64,000 bases of DNA from Syntrophaceae bacterium. Its GTDB lineage: Bacteria > Desulfobacterota > Syntrophia > Syntrophales > Smithellaceae. Shown one piece after another: positions 52,109-62,116 of the stretch; position 1 is the first letter of the stretch, and each line of letters opens with the position of its first letter. Location: NCBI GenBank assembly GCA_016927935.1, contig JAFGLS010000190.1:1-64000 (forward strand), read 5' to 3'. The position numbers and the translations under genes were made by a program. The notes below the pieces were generated by a model that was not told the DNA's origin, made no database searches, and saw only the letters and a program-made list of their open reading frames with translations.

Positions 52109-53821
52109 ATGTTTAAGCGATGTGTTTTGATTTCTATCATTATTCTTGCTTCAATTGCCTTGGTTTGCCAACCTGTAACGGCAAAAGAAGACACAGCACA
52201 GATAAAGCTTAAGAAAACCGCTATTTCCAAGAAAAACTTATACACCTACACTGTCAAAGAGGGAGATAGTATTTTAACTATAATAAGAAATATTCCCAGT
52301 GTAACAAAAAAAGATATATCCAATAACTATCAGCTCATCAAAGAACTTAATCCTGACATACCCAACATCGACAATCTCGAAGTTGGACAATCAATTATCC
52401 TTCCCGGAAAACCATTAACCGAAACAGAAGAAAACAAAAGGGAAAGACCTTCAGTATCTCCCGCAAATATTCCCGTAGCCAAAAAGGTATATTATAAAAT
52501 AAGACGTGGTGATACTTTATATAAAATAATTCGCCGCGAACTAAAAATTACCGAAACCAAAATTCCCCAGATGGTTCGAACCATCAAATCTATCAATCCC
52601 AGCATCAAAAATGTTAACAAAATTTACGCCGGCTCAATCATAAAATTGCCTGACAAAACCGTATTTGTAAAAATCTCTGAAGAAATTAAACCACTCACGC
52701 AGGAGATGGTATCAGTTTTAGAAAAATCCGGCCATCCGGATAAGATATTTGAAGTAAAAGAAAAGAAGATTATGCCTCCAGAAGCACGTCTCTCATTGCT
52801 CAAGCAAATAATTACTCAGATGAATGGAACAATTACAACAACTGGCAACTATTATCTTCCCATACCCCAGTCAGGACAGGTTACTATTGATTGTTCTAAA
52901 ATCCCAGTGATTGAATTTGATGATAATACAATAGTATTTCTTGATTTGGAAAATCGCGCCCATAATAATTTAAAGAAAATGATCAGCAGTAACTGGAAAA
53001 ATTACAACTTGGTTAAAATTGACAATGATGATGACATTTTTAATATACTCAAAAAAGTCCTCAATGCGACAAAAAATTATGATATTATTAAGAGCGATAA
53101 ACCATTAACCATTGGTAGTCGTCCAAATGCAGAAATCTTGGTCGAATGGTTAATTGTCAAACCTATTCCCGGCAAACAAGTCAAGTCTGTAGTACAAGGA
53201 ATACGTCCAATTTATGAAAACAACTTACTGCTGCCTAAATCCATTATAAATTATGCCCAGAAAAATGGATTAATAATAACCGAATTTTCCGATGAAACAG
53301 GTATTGTCGGGAAACCGGAAGAACTTTATTCCCTGCCGCCGATTCCTGTTTTTCCCACTACATCAGCTAAAGATTTTTCTTATGCGCTTGTTACTAATTT
53401 AGGACTTAGCGCCGAGAAAGACGTTGATATACAATTATTCGATACCGTCACAGATGGTTTCAATCTTTCTATAAAAGCAGATGTTCTTGTTAGTAATGAA
53501 AACAAAAAATATGTAATATATTCTCAACCCCTTTCTCAACAGTTTACCAACGCTTTAAAACAAGCCGGCAATGAAACCATATTCGTCAGCGATAGTGATT
53601 CCCCAAAAAACATTATGGATAGTGTTTTGAGTGGTCTTAATATTCCATTTACCAATGACAATTTCGTATTTTCCGGTCCGGAAAAAAACCAGGCACCGTA
53701 TGCTTTAAAATTCGGTGGCACTAAAATTTATCAAGATTTTTACGTTGTTAATTTTGATATGGATTCTGAGTTACGCGGTTTACTACAAGAGGTATGGTCA
53801 GCCAAGATAGCCAGATTTTAA
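52109..53821 (+). CDS. Exported protein with two LysM domains and an unknown C-terminal domain
   Basis: The 570-residue protein has a signal peptide (about residues 1-25, ending VTAKE), LysM 1 (YTVKEGDSILTIIRNIPS to VGQSIILPG, residues 47-97), and LysM 2 (YKIRRGDTLYKIIRRELK to GSIIKLP, 130-180). LysM binds peptidoglycan. The remaining ~380 residues have no match I recognise. They look like alternating alpha/beta segments that may fold into a repeated domain (VVKIDNDDDIFNILKKVL and TLFVSDSDSPKNIMDSVLSG are alike). A GGGGGA site precedes the ATG. It is a single gene. Confidence 0.8.
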   Translation: MFKRCVLISIIILASIALVCQPVTAKEDTAQIKLKKTAISKKNLYTYTVKEGDSILTIIRNIPSVTKKDISNNYQLIKELNPDIPNIDNLEVGQSIILPGKPLTETEENKRERPSVSPANIPVAKKVYYKIRRGDTLYKIIRRELKITETKIPQMVRTIKSINPSIKNVNKIYAGSIIKLPDKTVFVKISEEIKPLTQEMVSVLEKSGHPDKIFEVKEKKIMPPEARLSLLKQIITQMNGTITTTGNYYLPIPQSGQVTIDCSKIPVIEFDDNTIVFLDLENRAHNNLKKMISSNWKNYNLVKIDNDDDIFNILKKVLNATKNYDIIKSDKPLTIGSRPNAEILVEWLIVKPIPGKQVKSVVQGIRPIYENNLLLPKSIINYAQKNGLIITEFSDETGIVGKPEELYSLPPIPVFPTTSAKDFSYALVTNLGLSAEKDVDIQLFDTVTDGFNLSIKADVLVSNENKKYVIYSQPLSQQFTNALKQAGNETIFVSDSDSPKNIMDSVLSGLNIPFTNDNFVFSGPEKNQAPYALKFGGTKIYQDFYVVNFDMDSELRGLLQEVWSAKIARF

Positions 53822-54030
53822 TTAATTTGTAAAATCACTGATAATCTTTATAGGATATACAATTTCTTGAGAAGTTATCTTCAGGTTGCTTTTCATTCTT
53901 AATCACTATAATCCATGTCAAACAATCTATCTGATATAGATTTTTCTATTTCTAATCAGTTTTCAATAGCGTATTGTAAAGTTGTTAATTATAGAAGAAA
54001 ATATTTAACATGTTTATATAAAGGATATTT

Positions 54031-55002
54031 ATGGTTAAGGCAGTTGCTCTCTTCTCGGGCGGTTTAGATAGCGTATTGGCCGCAGAATTAATCCGCAGGC
54101 AAAATATTGATGTTCTTTGCCTGACTTTCACTACTCCTTTTTTCAACGCCAGAAAAGCGCTGGAAGCAGTCTGCCAAATAAATCTACCACTGGAAATTCA
54201 AGATATCACATCAGAATATCTTAATATGCTTAAATCTCCCCGTTATGGCTACGGCAGAAACATGAATCCCTGTATAGACTGCCATATACTAATGCTTAAA
54301 ATCGCCGGCAGAAAAATGGAGGAAACTGGCAGTGATTTTATCATTACCGGAGAGGTTTTAGGCCAGCGTCCGTTATCTCAGAATAAACAATCCCTTTACA
54401 TTGTTGCCAAAAATTCAGGTTATCAAGATTATATTTTACGACCCCTGAGTTCTTTGTTGCTCGATCCTATAAAAGTGGAAAGAGAAAATTTTGTTGACCG
54501 TTCACAGCTACTGTCTATTCATGGACGAGGACGAAAAATTCAAATAAAACTGGCAACCAATTTCGGCATAGTTAAATATTTTCCGCCTGCAGGAGGATGC
54601 TTGCTGACTGACCCGATATTCTCACGCCGCTTGCGCGATTTATTCTCACATCAGGGCGACCGAAACATCCGCGACATCGAATTACTTAAATACGGACGTC
54701 ACTTCCGTGTCAGTAACGAATGCAAAATAATTGTCGGCAGAAACAATGCGGATAATGAAGAATTGAAAAAATTGGCCACGTCAGATGATTTAACTTTCAA
54801 TACGACAAATTTCCCCGGTCCGTTTGTTTTAGTACCTTATGGTAAGGAAACAGATAAGCAAATTGCTTCCGCTCTATGCGTTCGCTACAGCGATGCTTTT
54901 GCTGGTACTAAAGCACATGTTCTCTGTCTGCATAATAACTTGTCTGAATTAATCATCTCAAAAGCGGCAACAAAAGAAGATTGTGAAAAGTGGATTATTT
55001 AA
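54031..55002 (+). CDS. PP-loop (MnmA/ThiI-like) protein with C-terminal NFACT-R-like domain
   Basis: The 323-residue protein starts with a PP-loop ATPase motif VKAVALFSGGLDSVLAAELI, followed by MNPCIDCHILMLKIAG near 82 and PAGGCLLTDP near 192. That gives two cysteines at the catalytic positions of MnmA tRNA 2-thiouridylases. The C-terminal part (~residues 230-323; TNFPGPFVLVPYG) resembles the NFACT-R/DUF814 RNA-binding domain. The combination is found in anaerobes and archaea and is predicted to thiolate tRNA, but it is unproven. AAAGGA precedes the ATG. It converges with the DUF4301 gene, 18 bp away. Confidence 0.75.
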   Translation: MVKAVALFSGGLDSVLAAELIRRQNIDVLCLTFTTPFFNARKALEAVCQINLPLEIQDITSEYLNMLKSPRYGYGRNMNPCIDCHILMLKIAGRKMEETGSDFIITGEVLGQRPLSQNKQSLYIVAKNSGYQDYILRPLSSLLLDPIKVERENFVDRSQLLSIHGRGRKIQIKLATNFGIVKYFPPAGGCLLTDPIFSRRLRDLFSHQGDRNIRDIELLKYGRHFRVSNECKIIVGRNNADNEELKKLATSDDLTFNTTNFPGPFVLVPYGKETDKQIASALCVRYSDAFAGTKAHVLCLHNNLSELIISKAATKEDCEKWII

Positions 55003-55020
55003 CTGATGAATAATTACATT

Positions 55021-56556
55021 TTACCAAATTAAATGTTCGGGACGAAGGAGATCGTTTACATCTTTTACAGGATTAAAAACGATTAGAGGAAGCTTTACAA
55101 AAACGGTATTCCAGTAAGCCATGCCGCCGTTCCAAAGACCCGGCATTTCCAATACTTTTATTTTAAGGCCTTTTTCGTTTTTAAAACTGATTGTATATGA
55201 ATCATTATTTACGTAGTTAAACAGATTAAATTTCTTCCCTTGATAATTTTTTATACTGCAAATTATATCTACAGGATTAAAATATTCCGCTTTCGACCAT
55301 ATTATTAACTGGTCATTCTTTTTCTTATCAACCTGAGCGTTTTCAACGATTTGCAAAGTCAAAGTACCATCGTTTTCTTCAACCCAGAAAGGCCCACCTC
55401 CGGGTTCTTTTTCATTTCTAACAACTCCACAGATACGTAAAGGACGATTCAATATAGAAAAAAGAAATCGTATTTTATCTTTCCACGATCTATTCATGTA
55501 CCGTTGCGGGAAATTAATACTCAATTTATCGGTACATAAATTTTGTATTTCTTCCAAATTCGAAAATTTTATATTAGACGACTCCAACTGACGAATACCA
55601 TCAAATATCTCTTCTTGTATCTTAATAGCCAAACCACCTATCATTTTGCTGTATGGAATAATTTTCCCCCACAGAGGCTGCGGAGCTATATTGTCAATAT
55701 TTTTTATAAATATAAAATCAGCATTCAACTTATTTAAATTTTCCAGCAATGCCCCATGGCCTCCGGGACGGAAAATAAGGAAGCCATCTTTATTTCTAAG
55801 CGGCAAATTATGATCATCGACGGCTATTATTTTTGTCGAAGGTCGCTGAAAGGACGTGGATATTTCATATTTTCCTGAATACATTTTTTCGTACTCAGAT
55901 TTTATTGCTTTTATCTTGTTAATAATTTCTTTTTTATGTTCCTCTAAAATTGTAAAATGCAGGTTGCATTCATCGTTGACCCCGCGAATATACTGAAATG
56001 CTTCAATCAGGTGTTCTTCTAAAGCAGTACGAACATTTTTCTTATGATAGATATGAAAAGGAATCAAAGCCTTTGGCAGACAGCCATAATTTAATCCTCC
56101 GTCTGACAAAATATAATCCAGCAAACCTTTAATATTTTTTTGCTTAATTAATTGAAATGCACTTTTATTTTGCCTTATTAGAAAGTAAAAAGGATATCTT
56201 TTCAAATTACGTAAAAATTTTTGATTAAGAGCTGAAGAACCAAATCCGCCACAATCCCGTGCCGAAAACCATTCAGCAAACATGCGGCTGGCAGCGCCGG
56301 ATGCAGGGACGAATTTCATCAATTTATAATTTTTAGATTTTCTCTCATACAAGGAAATAAGATTTTTCCTTTGCACTGAAGTAACGGATAAAATTCCGTC
56401 ATTAACTCTACAAGGTCTGTTTAAATTTAAATATTTTGAACCACGCCGGAACAATTCAAGTTGTTTTTCCATTGTATTCAAATTAAGACCTAAATGCTTA
56501 ATCTGCCGAATATCCTCTGGAGAAAATGACAATTTGTTTTGCATCTTATTTTTCAT
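55021..56556 (-). CDS. DUF4301 family protein
   Basis: The 511-residue protein matches the DUF4301 family over its length: FSPEDIRQIKHLGLNLNTME at the start, KFVPASGAASRMFAEWFSA near 80, KALIPFHIYHKKNVRTALEEH near 160, and IIAVDDHNLPLRNKDGFLIF followed by RPGGHGALLENLNKL near 243. The ASGAASRM and PGGHGALL segments resemble nucleotide-sugar pyrophosphorylase P-loops, so an NTP-transferase fold is possible. No function is known. It stands alone, divergent from the transglycosylase gene across a repeat. Confidence 0.85.
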   Translation of the reverse strand: MKNKMQNKLSFSPEDIRQIKHLGLNLNTMEKQLELFRRGSKYLNLNRPCRVNDGILSVTSVQRKNLISLYERKSKNYKLMKFVPASGAASRMFAEWFSARDCGGFGSSALNQKFLRNLKRYPFYFLIRQNKSAFQLIKQKNIKGLLDYILSDGGLNYGCLPKALIPFHIYHKKNVRTALEEHLIEAFQYIRGVNDECNLHFTILEEHKKEIINKIKAIKSEYEKMYSGKYEISTSFQRPSTKIIAVDDHNLPLRNKDGFLIFRPGGHGALLENLNKLNADFIFIKNIDNIAPQPLWGKIIPYSKMIGGLAIKIQEEIFDGIRQLESSNIKFSNLEEIQNLCTDKLSINFPQRYMNRSWKDKIRFLFSILNRPLRICGVVRNEKEPGGGPFWVEENDGTLTLQIVENAQVDKKKNDQLIIWSKAEYFNPVDIICSIKNYQGKKFNLFNYVNNDSYTISFKNEKGLKIKVLEMPGLWNGGMAYWNTVFVKLPLIVFNPVKDVNDLLRPEHLIW

Positions 56557-56639
56557 TTGCTGATTTTTATAACATCAACATTAACCATTCGCAAGAAGAA
56601 ACCATTCGAGCCCTGTTTATGAAGATTGAGGCTCTGAGC

Positions 56640-56866
56640 TTATAGCGCTTCTCTTTGTTTTCAGCGAGTGTCATTATCCCCCTTCGCTCCGCTTCAGGGA
56701 TATCACGGATATCTGCGATATCCTCCGCCTTTGGCGGGATAATTCAACTTACAAGTTTCAGTGCACTTAGTTTCTGAAACTTGAGTTTCATTAATTCGTC
56801 CATCCAATTTTAGTGCGCCTACAGTGACCTTTAGGTTATACGCTTCTAAAATTTGGGACTCATTAA
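56640..56866. repeat. Intergenic palindromic repeat, copy 13
   Basis: Contains AGCGAGTGTCATTATCCCCC, TATCACGGATATCTGCGATATCC, CCGCCTTTGGCGGGATAATTC, the module AAGTTTCAGTGCACTTAGTTTCTGAAACTTGAGTTTCATTA, and a final TTCTAAAATTTGGGACTCATTA. It fills most of the divergent gap 56557-56927 between DUF4301 and the transglycosylase gene. Confidence 0.8.
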
Positions 56867-56927
56867 GATTTGACAAAATTCCTTCTCCCTAGTAAAAGAA
56901 ACAGTAAATATTTCAGGATAAATTATT

Positions 56928-58049
56928 TTGAAAATTTCACATCAATTATTCAGAACAATTTTAATTGTTGCTGTAATCATTTTCTATACCATCAATGGCG
57001 AAACGCAGACTGGATGGCAACATTCTTTCGGTCAATCGTGCGGACAAGCGTTAATCAAAGCTCTTAAAATTAAAGAGCATCTTACATTTTGCAATGAATT
57101 GGTGCCTTTGAATGAATGGGATGTGAGAGAAAGACTGGAAAGAGAACTGCTTGTTTGTCTTAATAATAGCGATAATGTTATTTTATGGCTTAAGCGCTCT
57201 AACCGTTATTTTCCTTATATCGAAAAAGTTTTAAAGAACAATTCTCTTCCTGATGATTTAAAATATATTGTCATAACTGAAAGCCACTTGAAACCCCGGG
57301 CGACTTCCGTCAAAGGAGCGGTTGGTTTTTGGCAGTTTATTAAAAGCACTGCCTTTAGATACGGAATGAAAGTAAACAAAAATATTGATGAACGCCGTAA
57401 TTTTTTCAGTTCCACGGAAGCGGCCATTAATTACCTGAAAGATCTTTATAATATTTTCGGTTCATGGACACTTGCCGCAGCAGCTTACAATATGGGAGAA
57501 AACGGCCTGAGAACGGAAATGCTGATGCAGAAAGTAAACAATTACTATAAACTTTATCTGAATCAGGAGACACAAAGATACGTTTTTAAAATTCTGGCAG
57601 CCAAGCTAATTTTATCAAATCCTGAAAGATACGGTTTCTATTTAACAAAAGATGATCTTTATAAACCCATACAGTTTGATGTTGTGGAAATAAATGTTAG
57701 CAAGCCCGTTCCCATTTATATTATAGCGCAGGCGGCAAATACTTATTTTAAGGTAATAAAGGATCTTAATCCCCATTTGAATAATTATTATTTATCAGCC
57801 GGCAGATATAATATTCTGATACCCAAGGGATCGGCTCGGGGCTTTAATGAAAGGTATGAAAATCTCCTTCGAAATTGGCGTGACGATAAAGAAATAATGG
57901 TTTACACTGTTAGAAAAGGAGATAATTTAGCAACCATTTCTAAACATTTTAATGTTTCAATTAAAGCGCTAATGAAATGGAATGGCCTTACCAAAAACAA
58001 AAAAATATCTTCCGGCGATAAACTCTTTATCCCTAACGATACCGATTAA
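56928..58049 (+). CDS. MltD-like lytic transglycosylase with LysM domain
   Basis: The 373-residue protein starts at a TTG (AGGA upstream) and has an N-terminal membrane/signal segment (about residues 6-24). The SLT domain has YIVITESHLKPRATSVKGAVGFWQF near 108, with the catalytic Glu in ITESHL, and WTLAAAAYNMGENGLR near 183. A LysM domain lies at the end (YTVRKGDNLATISKHFNVSI to SSGDKLFIPN, residues 325-370). It cleaves peptidoglycan glycan strands. nadA follows 17 bp downstream, so they may be cotranscribed. Confidence 0.9.
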   Translation: MKISHQLFRTILIVAVIIFYTINGETQTGWQHSFGQSCGQALIKALKIKEHLTFCNELVPLNEWDVRERLERELLVCLNNSDNVILWLKRSNRYFPYIEKVLKNNSLPDDLKYIVITESHLKPRATSVKGAVGFWQFIKSTAFRYGMKVNKNIDERRNFFSSTEAAINYLKDLYNIFGSWTLAAAAYNMGENGLRTEMLMQKVNNYYKLYLNQETQRYVFKILAAKLILSNPERYGFYLTKDDLYKPIQFDVVEINVSKPVPIYIIAQAANTYFKVIKDLNPHLNNYYLSAGRYNILIPKGSARGFNERYENLLRNWRDDKEIMVYTVRKGDNLATISKHFNVSIKALMKWNGLTKNKKISSGDKLFIPNDTD

Positions 58050-58066
58050 AACAACTTAAAATAATT

Positions 58067-58972
58067 ATGGCAATAAAAGATAAAATTAAAAAACTTAAAA
58101 AAGAAAAAAATGCCGTTATCCTGGCACATAATTATCAACTTCCTGAAATACAGGATATCGCTGATTTTGTAGGGGACTCACTCGGATTAAGCATTGAAGC
58201 CGCAAAAACAAATGCCTCTATAATAGTTTTCTGTGGCGTTCGTTTTATGGCGGAAACAGCCAAAATATTATCTCCACAAAAAATAGTTTTGCTTCCTGAA
58301 AAAAGTGCCGGCTGCCCTATGGCAGATATGATTGATCCTAGGGGATTAAAATCACTTCAATCCAAATATCCGAACTCAGTTACGTTGTGTTATGTAAACT
58401 CCTCCGCCGCAGTTAAAGCGCTGTGCGATTACTGCTGCACTTCTGCCAATGCATTAAAAATGACGCAAAATATTATCCCCAAAAACAAGAAAATTATTTT
58501 TGTTCCAGATCAATATCTGGCGCAGTACGTTTCCGCAAAGTTAAACTTTAATTTCATTACATGGGAAGGATACTGTCCCGTCCACGCTGAAATTTTACTC
58601 GAGCAAATTATGAAAGTAAAAAGTTTACATCCAAAAGCCAAGGTCATAGCCCATCCGGAATGCAAACCAATAATTACTGATTTTGCCGATATTGTAACTT
58701 CCACCGAAGGAATGAGCAAATATATTAAAGATTCCATAGAAAAAGAATTCATCATCGGTACCGAAATAGGAATAATCTACAGACTGAAAAAAGAAAATCC
58801 GGACAAGCTTTTTTATCCGGCATCAGAGAAGGCCATTTGTGAAGACATGAAAAAGATTAATCTGGAAAAAGTTCTCTGGTCACTCAAAAAAATGTCGCAT
58901 GAAATTACATTGCCTAAAAGAGTTATGGATAAAGCCAGGCTTTCTATTGAAAGAATGCTGCAAATAATATAA
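58067..58972 (+). CDS. nadA: Quinolinate synthase A
   Basis: The 301-residue protein condenses iminoaspartate with dihydroxyacetone phosphate for de novo NAD synthesis. Family motifs: NAVILAHNYQLPEIQDIADF at 16-35, VDSLGLS-like GDSLGLSIEAA, a first cluster Cys in FCGVRFMAETAK near 60, LPEKSAGCPMADM near 85, FVPDQYLAQYV near 145, a Cys in EGYCPVHAEI near 167, and KVIAHPECKPIITDFAD with TSTEGM near 200-220. These cysteines would hold a 4Fe-4S cluster. No nadB is in the window. It follows the lytic transglycosylase gene. Confidence 0.95.
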   Translation: MAIKDKIKKLKKEKNAVILAHNYQLPEIQDIADFVGDSLGLSIEAAKTNASIIVFCGVRFMAETAKILSPQKIVLLPEKSAGCPMADMIDPRGLKSLQSKYPNSVTLCYVNSSAAVKALCDYCCTSANALKMTQNIIPKNKKIIFVPDQYLAQYVSAKLNFNFITWEGYCPVHAEILLEQIMKVKSLHPKAKVIAHPECKPIITDFADIVTSTEGMSKYIKDSIEKEFIIGTEIGIIYRLKKENPDKLFYPASEKAICEDMKKINLEKVLWSLKKMSHEITLPKRVMDKARLSIERMLQII

Positions 58973-59019
58973 ATATTTTAAAAACAACTATAACCAGTAA
59001 TTATTATAGGAAGCATTTA

Positions 59020-59397
59020 ATGAAGAAAAAAATTATTTCATCAAGCAAATTCCCCGTATCAGGGCCATATTCTGCGGCAGTGGAAGCCAATGACATGATT
59101 TTTATTTCCGGACAACTGCCGGTTAATCCATCGACAGGTGAAATGATTAACGACATCAAAGATGCCACCAAGCAAATTTTCAACAACATTCAGGCTATAT
59201 TAAGAAAAACCGATTTGGATTTGTCGAATATTGTTAAAACAACAATTTTTTTAAAAAATATAAAAGATTTTCCATCTGTAAATGAAGTCTATGCCGACTT
59301 TTTCCCTAAAGACCCTCCCGCACGTTCAACCGTTGAAGCCAGTGTATTGCCGAAAGGGGCTCTGATAGAAATAGAAGCCATCGCCGTAAGAGAATGA
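59020..59397 (+). CDS. ridA: RidA family (2-iminobutanoate/2-iminopropanoate deaminase)
   Basis: The 125-residue protein matches the YjgF/RidA family: GPYSAAVEANDMIFISGQLP at 14-33, the loop with the conserved NIQAILRKTDLDLSNIVKTT near 55, and the C-terminal PPARSTVEASVLPKGALIEIEAIA, with the imine-binding arginine near residue 103. It removes reactive enamines/imines released by PLP enzymes. It follows nadA by 47 bp, and iminoaspartate metabolism there is a plausible reason for the pairing. AGGAAG precedes the ATG. Confidence 0.94.
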   Translation: MKKKIISSSKFPVSGPYSAAVEANDMIFISGQLPVNPSTGEMINDIKDATKQIFNNIQAILRKTDLDLSNIVKTTIFLKNIKDFPSVNEVYADFFPKDPPARSTVEASVLPKGALIEIEAIAVRE

Positions 59398-59513
59398 AAA
59401 TATTCTTCGCTGATTTCAGATGAATTGAACAGTACATTATTACGGATACACATTAGCGACATAACTCAGGATTACAATTTCAGCAAATCTATCACTACCT
59501 GCGAGTTCCCTTC

Positions 59514-61685
59514 TTACTTAATAGCTGATTGTTTATCTATTTCTGCTATGGCCTCTTTAGCGGCATGGGATAATGCCGTACTTTTATTCAAAAGTGTTTT
59601 TAAATATTCCTTTGACTTTATTCCCCCTATATTACCTAAAACAGAGGCGCAAGCACCTATAATTTCCTCTTGTTCCCTGCCAAGTTCTGTTTTAATGAAT
59701 TTCAAGAGACCTTTTTTCTCATGCATCAAATCAGACGCTATCCCGATAATTTCATTTTCCAGCGATTCTTTATTAACCGAATCCTTGAATTTACCTATAG
59801 CTCTTAATAAACTGGAAATGAATCCTGCTTCATTTGCCGTTATATCTCTATTTTGCAGCTTTTCTTTCACGAATGATAAAACCCTGTTGACTGATTCTCC
59901 GGAGAGAGATAATTCATGCTCTATTAAACTTGCCGCTTGATTTCTTACTTTTTCTTCTCCGTCACTCAATGCGTTTATTGCCACGCCTTCGGCATCTTTC
60001 ATATTCATTTTGGCTATCGCCATCAGCGCTTTCACCCTAATGCTGGAATTGGAATTATTGATGTATCTTTTAACCATGGTTACATCATCGCTGTGGCCGG
60101 CATTTGTAATCACAAGTAAAGCAATATTCATCAAGGCTAACGGCTGATTCTGCTCATCAAGTATTTTTATCGCCCACTTCCTTGCCAGTTCACTTTTTTT
60201 AGAAATAAGTTCTATAGTATTTTTTAATACGTCAGGTTCTTTGCCTTTACTAAATATAATATTGGCGACATCCATGCATTTTGAGCTCATTTGAGTCAGA
60301 ACATCGTTAATTTGTTTTCTTAAATCCTGACCTGCATGAATGAATCCATCGGCTAATGCTTCTTCGCTTCCTTCAAAAACAGAATCCGGCATATTGGACA
60401 GCAATCCTAACCTTTCTGATAATCCTTCACACCTTGAAGAATAAATCTGTAGCGTTTCCATAATTCTTTTAATTACACCCCATTCTTTCTGTTTTATGAA
60501 ATGCGGTATTACCCTCTTAAAAACAGCTACATTACTTTCCATATCTTCAGGATCTTCAGCATTTAATGCTTTTTCTATGTAATCGTCTATTTCCGATATG
60601 ACATAATCGGCTATTTTTTTACTCTGAATATCAAAGCGTAGTTTTTCCGGAAGCATTTCAAAATCAATGATTTCATTTTCATACAATCGCTCAAGCAGAT
60701 TAGTAGTACCTGATATTTTTTCGGCAACAATTCTTTGCGCGGCAATATTAAGCACTTTAGCCAGATAAACTTCTCTTTTCACGGATATCAAAACATCTTC
60801 GTCCGAAGATATTCCAGTTTTGTTTCCTTCATAAACTTCAAAAACAGAACTGGAAACAGGCATAACGGCATCGGTGGGCAATGAACTAATTATCAGGTTT
60901 TCCAGTTCATCAACTTCCAATAGATGAGTGATATGATCAACTATAATGTCACAATTAGTTATCAGGTCCTTGAGTAAATCAAAATTGTTGAGAGGGCGGA
61001 TGATGTCTTCTACAATCTGTTTTTTTATCAATTTCATTTTTGCAGCGGAAGCGGAATGGAACATCGGCACCACTTTCAGATCCTTAGCCAAACGACGCAA
61101 TATGATGGATACCCGCCAGGGAAGTTTCCCTCTGGAAAGAACTATGTCAGTCTTAAATATCGTGGATACTTCCGTTATATCCTGTCCGGCAAGAGCTTCG
61201 GTTAGATACTCACCAAGTCTAGCCGTATCAGCAGAATCAAGTATAGGCTCGCTCATAATATCTATGAACGATTCAAAGTGCTGAGGTGTAATATTTTTTT
61301 TGATGACAAAACTATTGAGACTTTTCCTCTCAAAGTAATCCTGAAGTTTGGGAATAAACAAATCAGAAGTAACCGCATGAGTTAATTTTCTCACATTGAA
61401 AGGCTGATCCAGGATGCCGCTGATATGGATATCAACCTTATCCTCATATTCATGGCAGGTCAGCATGATTTCAGAGGAATGGCCCAGTGCTTTTTGCAAA
61501 GCACCGTAGAGCCCTTTTTTTACCTCCATGGAAACCGGATGATGTGCATCATAATAACCGCTGCGGGAAATAGCCTTGATTAAATCTATAACAAATTCGC
61601 ATGTGATTTTCGCCTTGGCTAATTCATCCGGAGTAAAATCCTTTTTCTCATCTGTCTTATGAATGGTATCAGCAATTGTCTTCAT
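59514..61685 (-). CDS. Large HEAT-repeat protein of unknown function
   Basis: The 723-residue protein has no signal peptide or transmembrane segment. The N-terminal third contains ISRSGYYDAHHPVSMEVKKG, a stretch often seen in chemotaxis/secretion-linked HEAT proteins, and an Asp/Leu-rich middle. The C-terminal ~280 residues carry HEAT-like repeats (SSIRVKALMAIAKMNMKDAE, EEKVRNQAASLIEHELSLSG, IIGACASVLGNIGGIKSKEY). Such proteins act as scaffolds. I do not know its partner. It converges with RidA across 116 bp, and a TATAAT-like box lies about 115 bp upstream (61798-61803). Confidence 0.75.
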   Translation of the reverse strand: MKTIADTIHKTDEKKDFTPDELAKAKITCEFVIDLIKAISRSGYYDAHHPVSMEVKKGLYGALQKALGHSSEIMLTCHEYEDKVDIHISGILDQPFNVRKLTHAVTSDLFIPKLQDYFERKSLNSFVIKKNITPQHFESFIDIMSEPILDSADTARLGEYLTEALAGQDITEVSTIFKTDIVLSRGKLPWRVSIILRRLAKDLKVVPMFHSASAAKMKLIKKQIVEDIIRPLNNFDLLKDLITNCDIIVDHITHLLEVDELENLIISSLPTDAVMPVSSSVFEVYEGNKTGISSDEDVLISVKREVYLAKVLNIAAQRIVAEKISGTTNLLERLYENEIIDFEMLPEKLRFDIQSKKIADYVISEIDDYIEKALNAEDPEDMESNVAVFKRVIPHFIKQKEWGVIKRIMETLQIYSSRCEGLSERLGLLSNMPDSVFEGSEEALADGFIHAGQDLRKQINDVLTQMSSKCMDVANIIFSKGKEPDVLKNTIELISKKSELARKWAIKILDEQNQPLALMNIALLVITNAGHSDDVTMVKRYINNSNSSIRVKALMAIAKMNMKDAEGVAINALSDGEEKVRNQAASLIEHELSLSGESVNRVLSFVKEKLQNRDITANEAGFISSLLRAIGKFKDSVNKESLENEIIGIASDLMHEKKGLLKFIKTELGREQEEIIGACASVLGNIGGIKSKEYLKTLLNKSTALSHAAKEAIAEIDKQSAIK

Positions 61686-61994
61686 AGTATCAACTACTTA
61701 CTTTTGATATTTAAACAACAGCTTAATCTAAAACCCTATTCTTAAGAAGGCGAATCAATTAAAGAATCTGTATAAATAATCTGAATGATTTTGTTATATT
61801 ATACCATATCCCTTAATAAATAAAAATAACAAACATTAATATCAATATGATTTTAATAAATAATTCCCGATGAGTTGACAAAGAACTCAAAGAAGATATA
61901 AAAATAAATCGTTAATCGTGTATTTAATGCAATAATAACAGAGGCCTTTTTAAAAAGACCGGACTTTATAATTTCTTTTTCTGAAAAATGAACA

Positions 61995-62110
61995 ACCCCG
62001 CCCCAAGGGGCGGGGAATTAGACCAACATTTATCCCACTTGGCTTCGCCTCGGGGATAATTCGACCATCAAATTTCAGTGCACTCCGTTTCTGAAATTTG
62101 GGTCTCATTA
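61995..62110. repeat. Intergenic palindromic repeat, copy 14
   Basis: CCCCGCCCCAAGGGGCGGGG, then TTATCCCACTTGGCTTCGCC with TCGGGGATAATTCGACC, and AAATTTCAGTGCACTCCG...TTTCTGAAATTTGGGTCTCATTA (to 62110). An ~80-bp part is nearly identical to 37743-37820. It ends 6 bp before the start codon of the next gene. The AT-rich stretch 61686-61990 has no recognised gene. Confidence 0.85.
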
Positions 62111-62116
62111 ATTATT

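Noticed and set aside
62078-62116. Extended N-terminus of the TIM-barrel isomerase
   Set aside because: The first 13 codons are repeat sequence; the family-like start is the ATG at 62117.
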